The position numbers were made by a program, and so were the translations under genes. A model generated the notes under the pieces. That model did not search any database. It was not told where the DNA came from and saw only the letters and a program-made list of their open reading frames with translations. From positions 4,024,501 to 4,088,500 of the forward strand of contig NZ_CP020472.1 of the NCBI RefSeq assembly GCF_002075795.1: a stretch of 64,000 nt of DNA, in the 5' to 3' direction. Shown here one piece after another: positions 18,449 through 28,219 of the stretch. Positions within the stretch are counted from its first letter, which is position 1, and each line of letters begins with the position of its first letter. Source of the stretch: Shewanella japonica. Its GTDB lineage: Bacteria; Pseudomonadota; Gammaproteobacteria; Enterobacterales; Shewanellaceae.

Positions 18449-20143
18449 TTAACCATGAAAATCTTTCGCAGCATCATTCACTGCTTTCACGATGCCATGA
18501 CGAACGGTAAAGTTACCAAAAGTTTCGCCAGCATCACGCTCTTGTACATACAAACCAAACAAGTTGTCTAATTCAGCTAAAATCTCAGCTTCTTGAATGT
18601 TTTCTTTGTACATTTTATTTAATCGCGTACCTTCAAAGCTTGCGCCTAGGTATAAGTTATATCGCCCAGGAGCTTTGCCAACTAAACCAATCTCGGCCGC
18701 AAAGGGTCTTGCACAGCCATTAGGGCAGCCTGTCATACGCACCACGATGGCTTGTTCGCTAATACCATGTTTCGTCTGTAAAGCATCAATATGGTCAATA
18801 AACTCAGGAAAATAACGCTCAGCTTCCGCCATCGCTAAAGGACATGTAGGCAAAGCAACACAGGCAATTGAATGACCACGGGTCTGACTGATTAACTTAC
18901 CAAAAAAGCCATGTTGGCGAGCAAGATCTTCAATCGCTGCTTTATCTTCTTCTGCAACACCAGCAATAATCATATTTTGATTAGATGTCATTCTAAAATC
19001 GCCTTTATGAATTTTGGCAATTTCACGTAAACCCGTTTGTAATGTTTGACCTTCAACATCTTTAATACGACCGCTTTCTATAAATAAGGTCAAGTGCCAT
19101 TTATTATCAACACCTTTAACCCAACCATATCGATCGCCTCGATCGCCAATCATGACATCACGTTTGGGTTCAAAATTGACACCTGCACGTTTTTCAACTT
19201 CAGCTTTAAATTCAGCAACGCCATGATCAACTATGGTGTACTTTAAACGTGAACGCTTACGATTAACACGATTACCCCAATCACGTTGAACTGTCATGAC
19301 TGCTTCTGCAAACTTGATCACATCTGCAGTTTTAATAAATCCAAAATCATCAGCTAATCTTGGGAACGTTTCCACTTCACCATGCGTTGAGCCCATGCCA
19401 CCGCCAGCAACTAAATTAAAGCCAACGAGCTCACCTGCTTCTGCCACTGCAACAAAACCTAAATCGTTGGTATACACGTCCACGTCATTATCTGGCGGTA
19501 CAGCAACGGCCATTTTGAATTTACGTGGTAGGTAGGTTTTACCGTAAACAGGTTCATTAGTTTCAGTGTCTAATAACTTTTCTTCATCTAACCAAATCTC
19601 GGCATAAGCGCGAGTATGAGGCAATAAATGATCTGACAACTCTTTTGCTACAGCATAAGCCTGTTGATGTAGTTTGGACTCAACAGGATTTGGGTTACAC
19701 ATCACGTTACGGTTAACATCACCACAAGCTGCAATCGAATCTAATGCTGCCCTATCTAAATCTTGGATCAGGGTTTTCAAATTACGCTTAGGAATGCCGT
19801 GATATTGAAAAGTTTGACGTGTCGTTAAACGAATACTATTCGAGGTTGTTAATGTTGATGAAATACGATCAACATCTAACCATTGTTCAGGCGAACAAAT
19901 ACCACCTGGCACACGAGCACGCAGCATGAAACTATATAAAGGCTCTAGCTTTTGCTCTTTACGCTCATTCCTTAAATCACGATCATCTTGCTGATAAAAA
20001 CCATGAAACTTAATTAATTGCTGATCGCCATCACTAAATGATCCCGTGACTTGGGTATCTAAACCTTCTTTAATCGTGCCACGCAAATAATCACTGTCGG
20101 TTTTTAAGTACTCGTTTACTGCTAATTTTTGCTCACTCATCAT
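18449..20143 (-). CDS. cysI: Sulfite reductase (NADPH) hemoprotein beta subunit
   Basis: Siroheme and 4Fe-4S subunit of assimilatory sulfite reductase, 564 residues, reducing sulfite to sulfide with six electrons from CysJ. The cluster/siroheme ligands are visible as Cys428 and Cys434 (ACVALPTC) and Cys473 and Cys477 (TGCPNGC). The CGDVNRNVMCNP block (140-151) and two ferredoxin-like repeats are also present. Between cysJ and cysH; siroheme supply depends on the cobA gene upstream in this window. Confidence 0.97.
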   Translation of the reverse strand: MMSEQKLAVNEYLKTDSDYLRGTIKEGLDTQVTGSFSDGDQQLIKFHGFYQQDDRDLRNERKEQKLEPLYSFMLRARVPGGICSPEQWLDVDRISSTLTTSNSIRLTTRQTFQYHGIPKRNLKTLIQDLDRAALDSIAACGDVNRNVMCNPNPVESKLHQQAYAVAKELSDHLLPHTRAYAEIWLDEEKLLDTETNEPVYGKTYLPRKFKMAVAVPPDNDVDVYTNDLGFVAVAEAGELVGFNLVAGGGMGSTHGEVETFPRLADDFGFIKTADVIKFAEAVMTVQRDWGNRVNRKRSRLKYTIVDHGVAEFKAEVEKRAGVNFEPKRDVMIGDRGDRYGWVKGVDNKWHLTLFIESGRIKDVEGQTLQTGLREIAKIHKGDFRMTSNQNMIIAGVAEEDKAAIEDLARQHGFFGKLISQTRGHSIACVALPTCPLAMAEAERYFPEFIDHIDALQTKHGISEQAIVVRMTGCPNGCARPFAAEIGLVGKAPGRYNLYLGASFEGTRLNKMYKENIQEAEILAELDNLFGLYVQERDAGETFGNFTVRHGIVKAVNDAAKDFHG

Positions 20144-20217
20144 GTGGCCTCTATCAATGCTTTGCTCACGCCAGCGTTCATCTTTCTAGCGCATATCTTG
20201 TTTTGTTTTTATGGCAA

Positions 20218-22002
20218 TTAGTAAACGTCTTTTTGATAACGTTTGGCGCTACGTAATTCTTCTAAATAATTTTCGGCACCTGCTTCATCTAAACCACCGT
20301 GCTCAATTGCAAGGTTTATCAAGGCTTGATGAACATCTTTGGCCATACGCTCAGCATCACCACAAATATAGAAATGGGCACCATTTTGTAACCAGTTCCA
20401 TAGGGTTTCACCTTGCTCAGCAATACGATGCTGCACATATACTTTTTCAGCTTGGTCGCGAGAAAATGCCACATCTAATCGGCTTAGCTCACCAGACTTA
20501 AGGTATTGTTGCCATTCAACTTGATATAAGAAGTCTTGCTCAAAATGCGGATTACCAAAGAATAACCAGCTATCGCTTTCAACACCGTCAGCAGCACGCT
20601 GTTGCATAAATGCTCTGAAAGGCGCAACACCCGTTCCAGGGCCCACCATAATAACGGGAGTGTCATTGCTTTCAGGCAATCTAAAGTGCTTGTTAGGCTC
20701 GACATAAACCTTAACTGTTTGTCCTTCTTCAGCAGACGCCAAGAAGTGAGATGCACCGCCAAAACGAGTTTGTCCTTCTCTTTCATCCTCAACTAATGCC
20801 ACAGTTAAATGCACTTCACTTTCAACTTCAGCTTGGCTAGAAGCAATTGAATACAAACGAGGCGTTAAAGGACGCAATAAGGCAACCAATTTGTCAGCAT
20901 CAATGGTCACTGGATATTGGGTAATTAAATCGGCTAATTGATGACCTAATACAAACTGTCGTGTTTGTTCTTTATCTGCTGCAATAGCTGTTAATGCGTC
21001 ATTGCCAGCTAACTCTGCCCATGCGGTAACAAGTCCAGGATAAAGTTGCGTCAGTTCTTTCTTTTCAAGTAAAGCTTGCTCAAGGGTTAGCGTTTGCTTG
21101 CTTACTGTCACTTCAGCGTTAGCATCTAACGAAAGGCCCGTTATGACCTCGTTGACTAAACCTGAGCTATTGGTAAACCAGATACCTAGTGCATCACCAG
21201 CTTCATAACGTATACCCGATTCACCTAAATCAATCTCTACATGACGAACATCTCTATCAGAATCTCGTCCGGTTAATTTTTGACTAACCAGTATTTCTGC
21301 TTCATAAGGCTGCTGCTTGGTGTATTCACTTTCTGCAGAAGATTTTGCAGTATCAATTGATACGACACTTGCGCCACTTGCTTGTACTAAGGGTTCAACG
21401 GCAGTTAATACTTGCTCTTGCCAGTTTTCAGCAGCGTCTTCATAGTCCACATCACACTCAACAATAGGCAATAACTCTTTGGCGCCTAATGCAGTTAAAC
21501 GCTCACTGAAGTCCTTACCTGTCTGGCAGAAAAATTCATAACTGGTATCACCTAAAGCAAGCACAGAAAAATTCAATTGCTCTAGCTTTGGCGCACGCTT
21601 CGATGCTAAGAATTTATGCAACTCAATGGCATCATCTGGCGCTTCACCTTCACCATGGGTGCTGACCACTGCAATCAAAATGGTTTCTTGTTTAAGTTGA
21701 CGAACTTTGTAGTCAGCCATAGAGGCTAGGTTAACAGCAAAACCTTTTGCGCTAGCTTGCGCAGCCAATGTCGTTGCGATGCCTTTGCCGTTACCAGTTT
21801 GGCTACCATATAAAATTGTGACCGTTTGAGCAGGAGCAGCCTCTGGTATTTGTGCAACCTGTCCTTGATTAGCGGTCGCTGCTAAATAGCCACTTACCCA
21901 AGCTAATTGTGTCGCAGATAACTCAGAAGTGAGCTGCTTTAGCTTATCCACTTGTCCTTCAGACAATGGTGAAGCAAATGAAGAAAGTTCTTTTAACAAC
22001 AT
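20218..22002 (-). CDS. cysJ: Sulfite reductase (NADPH) flavoprotein alpha subunit
   Basis: Diflavin reductase of 594 residues that feeds NADPH electrons to CysI. A flavodoxin (FMN) domain has YGSQTGNGKG at 65-74. An FAD domain carries PRLYSIASS, and an NADPH domain carries GPGTGVAPFRAFMQQR and YICGDAERMAKDV, ending in the conserved RYQKDVY. First gene of cysJIH, with about 75 bp to cysI. The promoter should lie in 22003-22348. Confidence 0.97.
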   Translation of the reverse strand: MLLKELSSFASPLSEGQVDKLKQLTSELSATQLAWVSGYLAATANQGQVAQIPEAAPAQTVTILYGSQTGNGKGIATTLAAQASAKGFAVNLASMADYKVRQLKQETILIAVVSTHGEGEAPDDAIELHKFLASKRAPKLEQLNFSVLALGDTSYEFFCQTGKDFSERLTALGAKELLPIVECDVDYEDAAENWQEQVLTAVEPLVQASGASVVSIDTAKSSAESEYTKQQPYEAEILVSQKLTGRDSDRDVRHVEIDLGESGIRYEAGDALGIWFTNSSGLVNEVITGLSLDANAEVTVSKQTLTLEQALLEKKELTQLYPGLVTAWAELAGNDALTAIAADKEQTRQFVLGHQLADLITQYPVTIDADKLVALLRPLTPRLYSIASSQAEVESEVHLTVALVEDEREGQTRFGGASHFLASAEEGQTVKVYVEPNKHFRLPESNDTPVIMVGPGTGVAPFRAFMQQRAADGVESDSWLFFGNPHFEQDFLYQVEWQQYLKSGELSRLDVAFSRDQAEKVYVQHRIAEQGETLWNWLQNGAHFYICGDAERMAKDVHQALINLAIEHGGLDEAGAENYLEELRSAKRYQKDVY

Positions 22003-22348
22003 TAGAAGATGGCCCTATAACAGTTTAATGTCATCAGACTACTCCTAATCCTTACAACCAAAAAATAATAAAAATTGCTTTTTTATTCCATTAAGGAATA
22101 TGCAAAGGCGATTTTTTAAGCTACAAAAGTGTGGTGTAGCGCAAACTTTTAGGTCAGACCTCCGTAAAAATGAGATTTCACGCATTCTTTACTTGTATCA
22201 AACCTAAGACTTGCCAGAATGATGCACGTTAAAAATTATGGTACTAGAATTGTTTCTTACTCATCACTGTTAGCGATGGCAGTGTTAAGCACGATGAAGT
22301 ACTAAAACGACCCGACCCTTCCCTACATATAACTAAGAGGTTGTCCTT
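22003..22348. promoter_or_regulatory. Divergent cysJ/pntAA promoter region
   Basis: A 346-bp gene-free region between divergent operons. An inverted repeat ATTCC-N5-GGAAT (22085-22099), 83-97 bp upstream of cysJ, is a candidate activator site (CysB would be expected for cysJIH), but CysB sites are loose and this is only suggestive. An AAGAGG lies 8 nt before the pntAA TTG start. No other structure is seen. Confidence 0.3.
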
Positions 22349-23536
22349 TTGAAATTAGGTCTACCGAAAGAGAGTCACTCAGGTGAGCAACGTGTTGCGT
22401 TAATCCCTGCCAACGTGACCATTTTAATGAAAAAACAGCTACAAGTGATCGTAGAATCAGGCGCTGGACTACAAGCAGGCTTTACCGATGACGATTACGT
22501 CAAGGTTGGAGCCACGATAGCTTCTTCACGAGAAGCCTTACTCACTGAAGCCGATATCATTACAGTGGTAAACTGTAAGGGTGATCAATTTGATGAAATT
22601 AGTGCGGTATTAAAACCACATCAATTGGTTATAGGGATGATGGATCCACTGGTAAATCCACAAAACGCCCAAACGATTGCAAATACAGGTGGCAGTGCAA
22701 TCGCACTTGAGCTGATCCCACGTATTACCCGTGCTCAAAGCATGGATGTATTATCATCAATGGCAACCATTTCAGGTTACAAAGCTGTATTACTTGCAGC
22801 CCATAAAGCGCCGCGTTTATTCCCTATGATGATGACAGCAGCAGGCACATTAAAGCCGTCTCGTGCATTCATTATGGGTGTGGGCGTGGCAGGTCTTCAA
22901 GCTTGTGCGACGGCAAAACGTTTAGGTGCAGTTGTAGAAGCTTACGATATTCGCCCTGCAGCTAGAGAGCAAATTATCTCTGTTGGAGCAAAGCCTGTTG
23001 AGCTGGATATCGAAGCAGAAAACACTGAAACCAAAGGCGGGTATGCCACAGAGCAAAGTGATGACCTCTTAAAACGTCAGCAACAAGCCATGGCTAATGT
23101 ACTTGCCCAGCAAGATATCGTCATCACCACAGCTGCCATTCCTGGTCGTAAAGCCCCTGTGCTCATCACTAAAGAAATGGTCGATGGCATGAAAAGCGGA
23201 ACTATCATTGTAGATCTCGCCGCTGAAAGTGGTGGTAACTGCGAGTTAACCCAGGTTGATGAAGTGATTATGCATAACGGCGTAATGATTTTAGGCCCTT
23301 CAAATGTACCAAGCACTGCGGCAAATCATGCGAGTCAAATGTACGGCAAAAACGTTGAGAACCTACTGAATTTACTGATTAATAATGAAGGTGAATTGGT
23401 TCTTGATTTTGAAGATGAAATTGTACGAGATACGGTTGTTGCTCATGGTAATGATGTGAGTAGCGCTCGCCTGAGAGAGTTACTGAATTTAGCTCCACTC
23501 ACAGCGCCTGAGTCACCGTCTGAGGAGACAGCATAA
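22349..23536 (+). CDS. pntAA: NAD(P) transhydrogenase alpha subunit, NAD(H)-binding part
   Basis: Domain I of proton-translocating transhydrogenase, 395 residues. It starts with TTG (MKLGLPKESHSGEQRVALIP), 8 nt after AAGAGG; no in-frame ATG fits the family N-terminus. The GVGVAGLQACATAKRLGAVV nucleotide-binding turn and RPAAREQIISVGA block are typical. The alpha polypeptide stops after the soluble domain and the membrane part is a separate gene (pntAB), so this is the three-polypeptide form, unlike the fused E. coli PntA. Its stop overlaps the pntAB start as TAATG. Confidence 0.94.
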   Translation: MKLGLPKESHSGEQRVALIPANVTILMKKQLQVIVESGAGLQAGFTDDDYVKVGATIASSREALLTEADIITVVNCKGDQFDEISAVLKPHQLVIGMMDPLVNPQNAQTIANTGGSAIALELIPRITRAQSMDVLSSMATISGYKAVLLAAHKAPRLFPMMMTAAGTLKPSRAFIMGVGVAGLQACATAKRLGAVVEAYDIRPAAREQIISVGAKPVELDIEAENTETKGGYATEQSDDLLKRQQQAMANVLAQQDIVITTAAIPGRKAPVLITKEMVDGMKSGTIIVDLAAESGGNCELTQVDEVIMHNGVMILGPSNVPSTAANHASQMYGKNVENLLNLLINNEGELVLDFEDEIVRDTVVAHGNDVSSARLRELLNLAPLTAPESPSEETA

Positions 23537-23817
23537 TGGATATGACACTATTACTTTTACTGACACTATTCGTCGTCGCAGTATTTTTAGGTGTAGAACT
23601 CATCACTAAAGTGCCACCAACCTTACATACTCCTTTAATGTCAGGTTCCAATGCCATTTCTGGTATCTCTTTAGTTGGTGCGTTACTTTCTGCTGGTTCT
23701 GGGGCAGGAATTATGGTTAATGTCCTTGGTTTTATTGCCGTGGTATTAGCAACAATTAACGTGGTAGGCGGCTATATGGTCACTAACCGTATGCTTGCCA
23801 TGTTCAAAAGGAAATAG
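23536..23817 (+). CDS. pntAB: NAD(P) transhydrogenase alpha subunit, membrane part
   Basis: A small inner-membrane protein of 93 residues with about three helices, corresponding to the membrane segment of alpha (part of domain II). It contains VPPTLHTPLMSGSNAISGISLVGAL, the characteristic family motif. Starts one base before the end of pntAA and stops 5 bp before pntB, so all three genes are translationally coupled. Confidence 0.94.
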   Translation: MDMTLLLLLTLFVVAVFLGVELITKVPPTLHTPLMSGSNAISGISLVGALLSAGSGAGIMVNVLGFIAVVLATINVVGGYMVTNRMLAMFKRK

Positions 23818-23822
23818 ACTCA

Positions 23823-25202
23823 ATGACAACATTTATATATTTAGCTTACCTTGTTGCCGCAGTCTTATTTATCTTAGGTATTAAAGGGTTAACTAAACCA
23901 CGTACTGCAGTACGTGGTAATCAGCTCTCGGCGATGGGGATGTTTATTGCCGTTGTAGTCACCTTATTTGATCAAAGCATTCTTAGCTATGAATGGATCA
24001 TCGCAGGGGTGTTATTAGGTGGAACAATCGGCGCAGTGATGGCAACTAAAATTAAAGTCACTGACATGCCTCAAATGGTTGCTTTACTGAATGGTTTTGG
24101 TGGTGGTGCCTCGCTAGCAATCGCTGCGGCAAGCTTCCTAGACCCTGCAGCAGCGACCAATACCGTGGCACTAATTTCAATTGGTGCAACAATTATTATT
24201 GGCTCTGTCACCCTGTCGGGTTCATTTGTCGCTTTTGCAAAGTTACAAGAACTGATTTCGGGTAACCCAATTAAAGTCCCAGGTAATAAACCATTAAATG
24301 TCATCTTGCTGATCAGTGCACTTGCGCTCGCTGTTGCCATTGTAATGGACCCAACTAACACTAGTTTAATGTATGCATTAGTTGCTGTTGCGGTTGTGCT
24401 AGGTGTGCTGCTTGTTGTCCCTATTGGCGGCGCAGATATGCCAGTCGTCATTGCACTATTGAACTCTTACTCTGGTATTGCTGCTGCCACAACCGGTTTC
24501 ATCACCGGTAATACAGTATTGATTGTGTCAGGTTCTTTAGTCGGGGCTTCTGGCATCATCTTGACTCAAATTATGTGTAAAGCAATGAACCGTTCATTGT
24601 TTAACGTATTATTTGGTGTCATGGCTGAAGGCGGTGAAAAAGTTGATGCAGATGAAATCTACGCAGGTAAAGTCAAATCAACTTCGCCAGATGAAATCGC
24701 CATGATGTTAGAAACGGCTGAGCGTGTGGTCATTGTCCCTGGCTACGGCCTAGCTATGGCGCAAGCACAGCATGCTGTAAGAGAACTTGCCAATGTTCTC
24801 CAAAGCCGCGGAACCGATGTGAAGTATGCAATTCACCCAGTTGCTGGCCGAATGCCAGGTCACATGAACGTATTGCTTGCAGAAGCTGAAGTACCTTACG
24901 ATCAGCTAATCGAAATGGACGAAATTAACCCACAGTTTGAACAAACTGATGTGGCCATCGTCATCGGTGCAAACGACGTCACCAACCCTATGGCGCGTGA
25001 AGATAAAGGAAGCCCGATTTATGGCATGCCGATTCTAAACGTTGATAAAGCCAGAACCGTTGTGGTGATTAAGCGTTCATTAAGTCCAGGTTTCGCTGGG
25101 TTACCTAACCCACTGTTCGCTATGGATAACTCATTAATGTTATTCGGCGATGGTAAAAAAGGCATCGTTGAGTTAACAGCGAGCTTAAAAGAAGCTGATT
25201 AA
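23823..25202 (+). CDS. pntB: NAD(P) transhydrogenase beta subunit
   Basis: A 459-residue beta subunit with about eight to nine helices in the first 260 residues (proton channel) and a C-terminal NADP(H)-binding domain III. That domain carries VPGYGLAMAQAQHAV, HPVAGRMPGHMNVLLAEA and IGANDVTNP. The enzyme couples proton entry to hydride transfer from NADH to NADP+, supplying NADPH that, for example, CysJ uses. Followed by a clear terminator. Confidence 0.97.
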   Translation: MTTFIYLAYLVAAVLFILGIKGLTKPRTAVRGNQLSAMGMFIAVVVTLFDQSILSYEWIIAGVLLGGTIGAVMATKIKVTDMPQMVALLNGFGGGASLAIAAASFLDPAAATNTVALISIGATIIIGSVTLSGSFVAFAKLQELISGNPIKVPGNKPLNVILLISALALAVAIVMDPTNTSLMYALVAVAVVLGVLLVVPIGGADMPVVIALLNSYSGIAAATTGFITGNTVLIVSGSLVGASGIILTQIMCKAMNRSLFNVLFGVMAEGGEKVDADEIYAGKVKSTSPDEIAMMLETAERVVIVPGYGLAMAQAQHAVRELANVLQSRGTDVKYAIHPVAGRMPGHMNVLLAEAEVPYDQLIEMDEINPQFEQTDVAIVIGANDVTNPMAREDKGSPIYGMPILNVDKARTVVVIKRSLSPGFAGLPNPLFAMDNSLMLFGDGKKGIVELTASLKEAD

Positions 25203-25219
25203 CCCAACCTCTCTAATGA

Positions 25220-25244
25220 AAAGGCCACGATGTGGCCTTTTTTT
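25220..25244 (+). terminator. Terminator of pntAA-pntAB-pntB
   Basis: A 9-bp stem (AAAGGCCAC at 25220-25228 with GTGGCCTTT at 25232-25240, loop GAT) followed by T residues, 18 bp after the pntB stop. Confidence 0.88.
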
Positions 25245-25591
25245 ATGGCTGAAATAAAATCAAAGCTTAAAAATAACGACAATAAATGAGTATTTCCTAA
25301 AACAATAACAGTAAAACTCATTCGCTTTAATTCGTGAAATACTTGTCAACAAGGACACTCCACACCCGAAACCTTAGATTAAGACAGTTTATAAGCCATT
25401 ATTATCTTGAGTTATTTTCAACATGCTCAATAAAACACCTAAAACACACACCTTGAAGAGTACAATAAATGCGATAGCATTATCGATTCATCAATCTTTA
25501 GCTTACAAAATTACACAATTGACTATTTAGGCTAAAAAAAGTACAAAAGTAGATTGAGTTCTTTTCTGACGAACACGGATGATTGACCCAT
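25245..25591. other. Gene-free AT-rich stretch before the GGDEF gene
   Basis: About 350 bp with no supported ORF, no long inverted repeat and no clear promoter consensus that I can single out. It probably contains the promoter of the PAS-GGDEF gene. Confidence 0.4.
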
Positions 25592-26605
25592 ATGGATACC
25601 CAAGCTTCGCAACTCAGTGCATTAGCAGCAGAAATAGAGCGGTTAACGCGCGAAAATGAAGCCCTAAAACAACATAACATTCACTTGCAACAGCAGCTTT
25701 CAGCAACGCTTGACGGCACAGGGTTGTGTTTGTGGGAGCAACACGTCCCTTCTGGTGATTTACTTATCTATAATCAAGAGTGGGGGTCATTACTGGGTTA
25801 CACCCGTGAAGAATATGCCGCGAATATGGAAAGTTGGAAAGGAAGTTTGCATCCAGATGATAAAGACTGGGTCATTAAAGCTTTTGAAGATCATATTGAA
25901 GGCAAAGAAGACGTGTACCAAGCCGTACATCGAATGATCCACAAAGATGGAAGCGTACGATGGGTTTCTGATCGTGGCAGAATTGTGGAATACACATCAG
26001 ATGGTAAACCGTTAAAAATCCTCGGCACCCACATCGATATCACCCAAGAAAAACGTTACCAACTCGATTTAGCCAGACTGGCGCATCGCGATCCGCTTAC
26101 TGATTTACTCAATCGAAACGCAGCTAAAAAAGCGTTCAAATCCTTACAACACGATGCCAACTTTGACTCTGGAACCTTGTTATTTATTGACGTTGATAAT
26201 TTTAAAATGATCAATGATCATCATGGCCACCGATTTGGTGACCTAGCGCTAATCAATATAAGCCAAACCCTGCAACACTATGCTGATAAGCTATTAGCGA
26301 GTAAACAAGTGAGCATTGCTAGAATTGGTGGAGATGAGTTTGTCATTATCACAGCGATTTCAGAATATGAACTCATTAGTATTTTGGCAGGGTCATTAGT
26401 GAATCATTACAAGCAGAACGTCACTATAGAAGAAAAGTCGGTATCATTAGGCTTAAGTATCGGCATTAGTTGCTTTGCAAAACACGACACTTTTGCTGAA
26501 GTTTGTGAGCAAGCTGATAATGCCATGTACGGCATTAAACAAGCAGGAAAACATAACTATTCTTTTTGGCAACAACCCAAAACCCTTATTCAATCGATTC
26601 GCTAA
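25592..26605 (+). CDS. PAS-GGDEF diguanylate cyclase
   Basis: A 337-residue cytoplasmic protein. In order: a short coiled coil (about 5-37), a PAS/PAC sensor (about 40-150; WEQHVPSGDLLIYNQEWGSL and KDGSVRWVSDRGRIVE) and a GGDEF domain (about 160-330) with an intact active site RIGGDEF (GGDEF at 246-250) and upstream FIDVDNFKMIND. The RxxD inhibitory site expected a few residues before GGDEF is absent (KQVS there), so c-di-GMP product inhibition may be weak. The frame opens at a TTG at 25583, but the ATG at 25592 is the likelier start. The PAS ligand is unknown and no membrane segment is seen. Confidence 0.9.
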   Translation: MDTQASQLSALAAEIERLTRENEALKQHNIHLQQQLSATLDGTGLCLWEQHVPSGDLLIYNQEWGSLLGYTREEYAANMESWKGSLHPDDKDWVIKAFEDHIEGKEDVYQAVHRMIHKDGSVRWVSDRGRIVEYTSDGKPLKILGTHIDITQEKRYQLDLARLAHRDPLTDLLNRNAAKKAFKSLQHDANFDSGTLLFIDVDNFKMINDHHGHRFGDLALINISQTLQHYADKLLASKQVSIARIGGDEFVIITAISEYELISILAGSLVNHYKQNVTIEEKSVSLGLSIGISCFAKHDTFAEVCEQADNAMYGIKQAGKHNYSFWQQPKTLIQSIR

Positions 26606-26787
26606 TCAATTTCATCAGTAACAAAAGAAGTTAACAGTTTGCTACAAAAAAAGCCGGGGACTGATTACTTTAAAAAACGTCATGCTATAATCCACTAATA
26701 TTCAATAAAATACATCTGTTAGCCACTAAACAATTTGTAAGTGGTTTGTAAAGTCCATTACTCCATTATTATTGGTATTAAAGAACT

Positions 26788-28149
26788 ATGTCTAACTTCT
26801 CTCGCTTATGTGCGATCTTATTATGCACTAGCCCTTTGATGTCTTATGCCAGTGATAATAGCCCTTCAACGGCTACATCTACAAATACAACTCAAACGAG
26901 CAAGACACAAGAAAGCGAGTCAGAAAAATACTTTCCTTCAACATGGGGAGTCGGCATTGGCATGCGTCGCGCTGATATTCCTTACGCAACTGAAGCAGAT
27001 GTTGTTACGGATGTCATGCCATTAATCGAGTTTGAAAATGATTACTTTTTTATTGATGGTTTAGAAGCCGGTGTCCATTTGTGGAGTCATCAAGAACATC
27101 AAGTCAATTTATATACTCGATTTCGTTTTGTCGATATTCCTCAAGAATATCAAAATCAAACTCAATCAGATGCGTTTGATTTTGGTGTGCAATATCGCTT
27201 TCAAAAAGATGGACTAGAAGCAGATGTTGCCTTTTTAAGTGATGGAGATAAACGCTATTACGCCTATACTCGAACACAATATCACTGGACGGCGGGTGAT
27301 TGGCAATTAAACCCATATGCAGAATTTCAATGGAAAGGTGATTCATTTAATGAGCACTATTACGGGCTAGATCAAATTGATCCTGGTGCAGGTCTAGCGT
27401 TTTCTGCAGGGTTAAATACCCGTTACCACCTTGCCAGTAACCTATACTTGCTTGCCAACTTTGGCGTCACGCGCCTTGAAGATGATATTTATGATTTACC
27501 GACAATCGAAAACCAATATCAATTAGAATCCTTCTTCGGTTTTGGTTTTTACCCCGATGCTAAACGACCTAATACCAACCCAATACCTAAGGAAAGTGGT
27601 GAGTTTTTAAGGGTCGCGCACGGTTGGGCCACGCCTTCAAACTTAAATGATATCCTAACAGGCAATGCAAAAGGTGACCGTTATAACAACCAAATGACGT
27701 CGTTATTTTATGGCATACCCTTAACAGACAATTTATTCACACTCCCAATTGATCTTTATTTTACTGCGGGTGGTGTTTGGCATCATGATTCTGAAGTGCA
27801 AGACAATTTAGCTGAAGGTGTCATCGGAGTTAAGGCATTCTATACCTTTGATTTAGGCTGGCGCTTCCGCCTTGGTGTTGCAGAAGGCTTGTCTTATGTG
27901 TCTGATGTCACCTACATTGAAGGCAGTGAGTTAGATGAAAAAGATTACCGACCATCAAAGTTACTTAATTATTTAGACTTCTCATTTGACGTCAATCTAG
28001 GCGATGTATTTAACCATGCGCCATTACAAAATGCATGGCTAGGTTACAGTATTCATCATCGTTCAGGAATTTTCGAAACAAGCTCAGCTTTCGGGCGCAT
28101 TAAAGGTGGCAGTAACTACAACACCATCTATGTACAGTGGCATTTCTAA
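26788..28149 (+). CDS. MipA/OmpV-like outer-membrane protein with an extra C-terminal barrel-like region
   Basis: A 453-residue precursor with a signal peptide (about 1-21, ending SYA), a Ser/Thr-rich spacer (23-45), then an MipA/OmpV-type region (about 49-250; STWGVGIGMRRADIPYA and the alternating barrel strands). A further region of about 190 residues follows (HGWATPSNLNDILTGN to the C-terminus). It resembles a second barrel domain and ends in Phe after IYVQWHF, a typical outer-membrane C-terminal signature. MipA/OmpV proteins are usually about 250 residues, so this is longer than the family. The C-terminal IHHRSG...GGSNYN segment recalls lipid A deacylase-type barrels, but that is tentative. 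Stands alone between a GGDEF gene and a convergent tetR. Confidence 0.7.
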   Translation: MSNFSRLCAILLCTSPLMSYASDNSPSTATSTNTTQTSKTQESESEKYFPSTWGVGIGMRRADIPYATEADVVTDVMPLIEFENDYFFIDGLEAGVHLWSHQEHQVNLYTRFRFVDIPQEYQNQTQSDAFDFGVQYRFQKDGLEADVAFLSDGDKRYYAYTRTQYHWTAGDWQLNPYAEFQWKGDSFNEHYYGLDQIDPGAGLAFSAGLNTRYHLASNLYLLANFGVTRLEDDIYDLPTIENQYQLESFFGFGFYPDAKRPNTNPIPKESGEFLRVAHGWATPSNLNDILTGNAKGDRYNNQMTSLFYGIPLTDNLFTLPIDLYFTAGGVWHHDSEVQDNLAEGVIGVKAFYTFDLGWRFRLGVAEGLSYVSDVTYIEGSELDEKDYRPSKLLNYLDFSFDVNLGDVFNHAPLQNAWLGYSIHHRSGIFETSSAFGRIKGGSNYNTIYVQWHF

Positions 28150-28165
28150 GTTTTTTGATGACCTA

Positions 28166-28190
28166 CCCTGCGCAGCTTTATGGCGCAGGG
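28166..28190. terminator. Possible hairpin between convergent genes
   Basis: CCCTGCGC (28166-28173) and GCGCAGGG (28183-28190) form an 8-bp GC-rich stem with a 9-nt loop between the convergent outer-membrane protein and tetR genes. There is no T tract on either side, so it is a weak or factor-assisted terminator at best. Confidence 0.4.
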
Positions 28191-28219
28191 AAAAGACAAT
28201 GACGAGCCTTTATGAGGTT

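Noticed and set aside
28166..28190. Strong terminator between the MipA-like and tetR genes
   Set aside because: The stem is GC-rich, but there is no T tract on either strand; kept only as a low-confidence hairpin.
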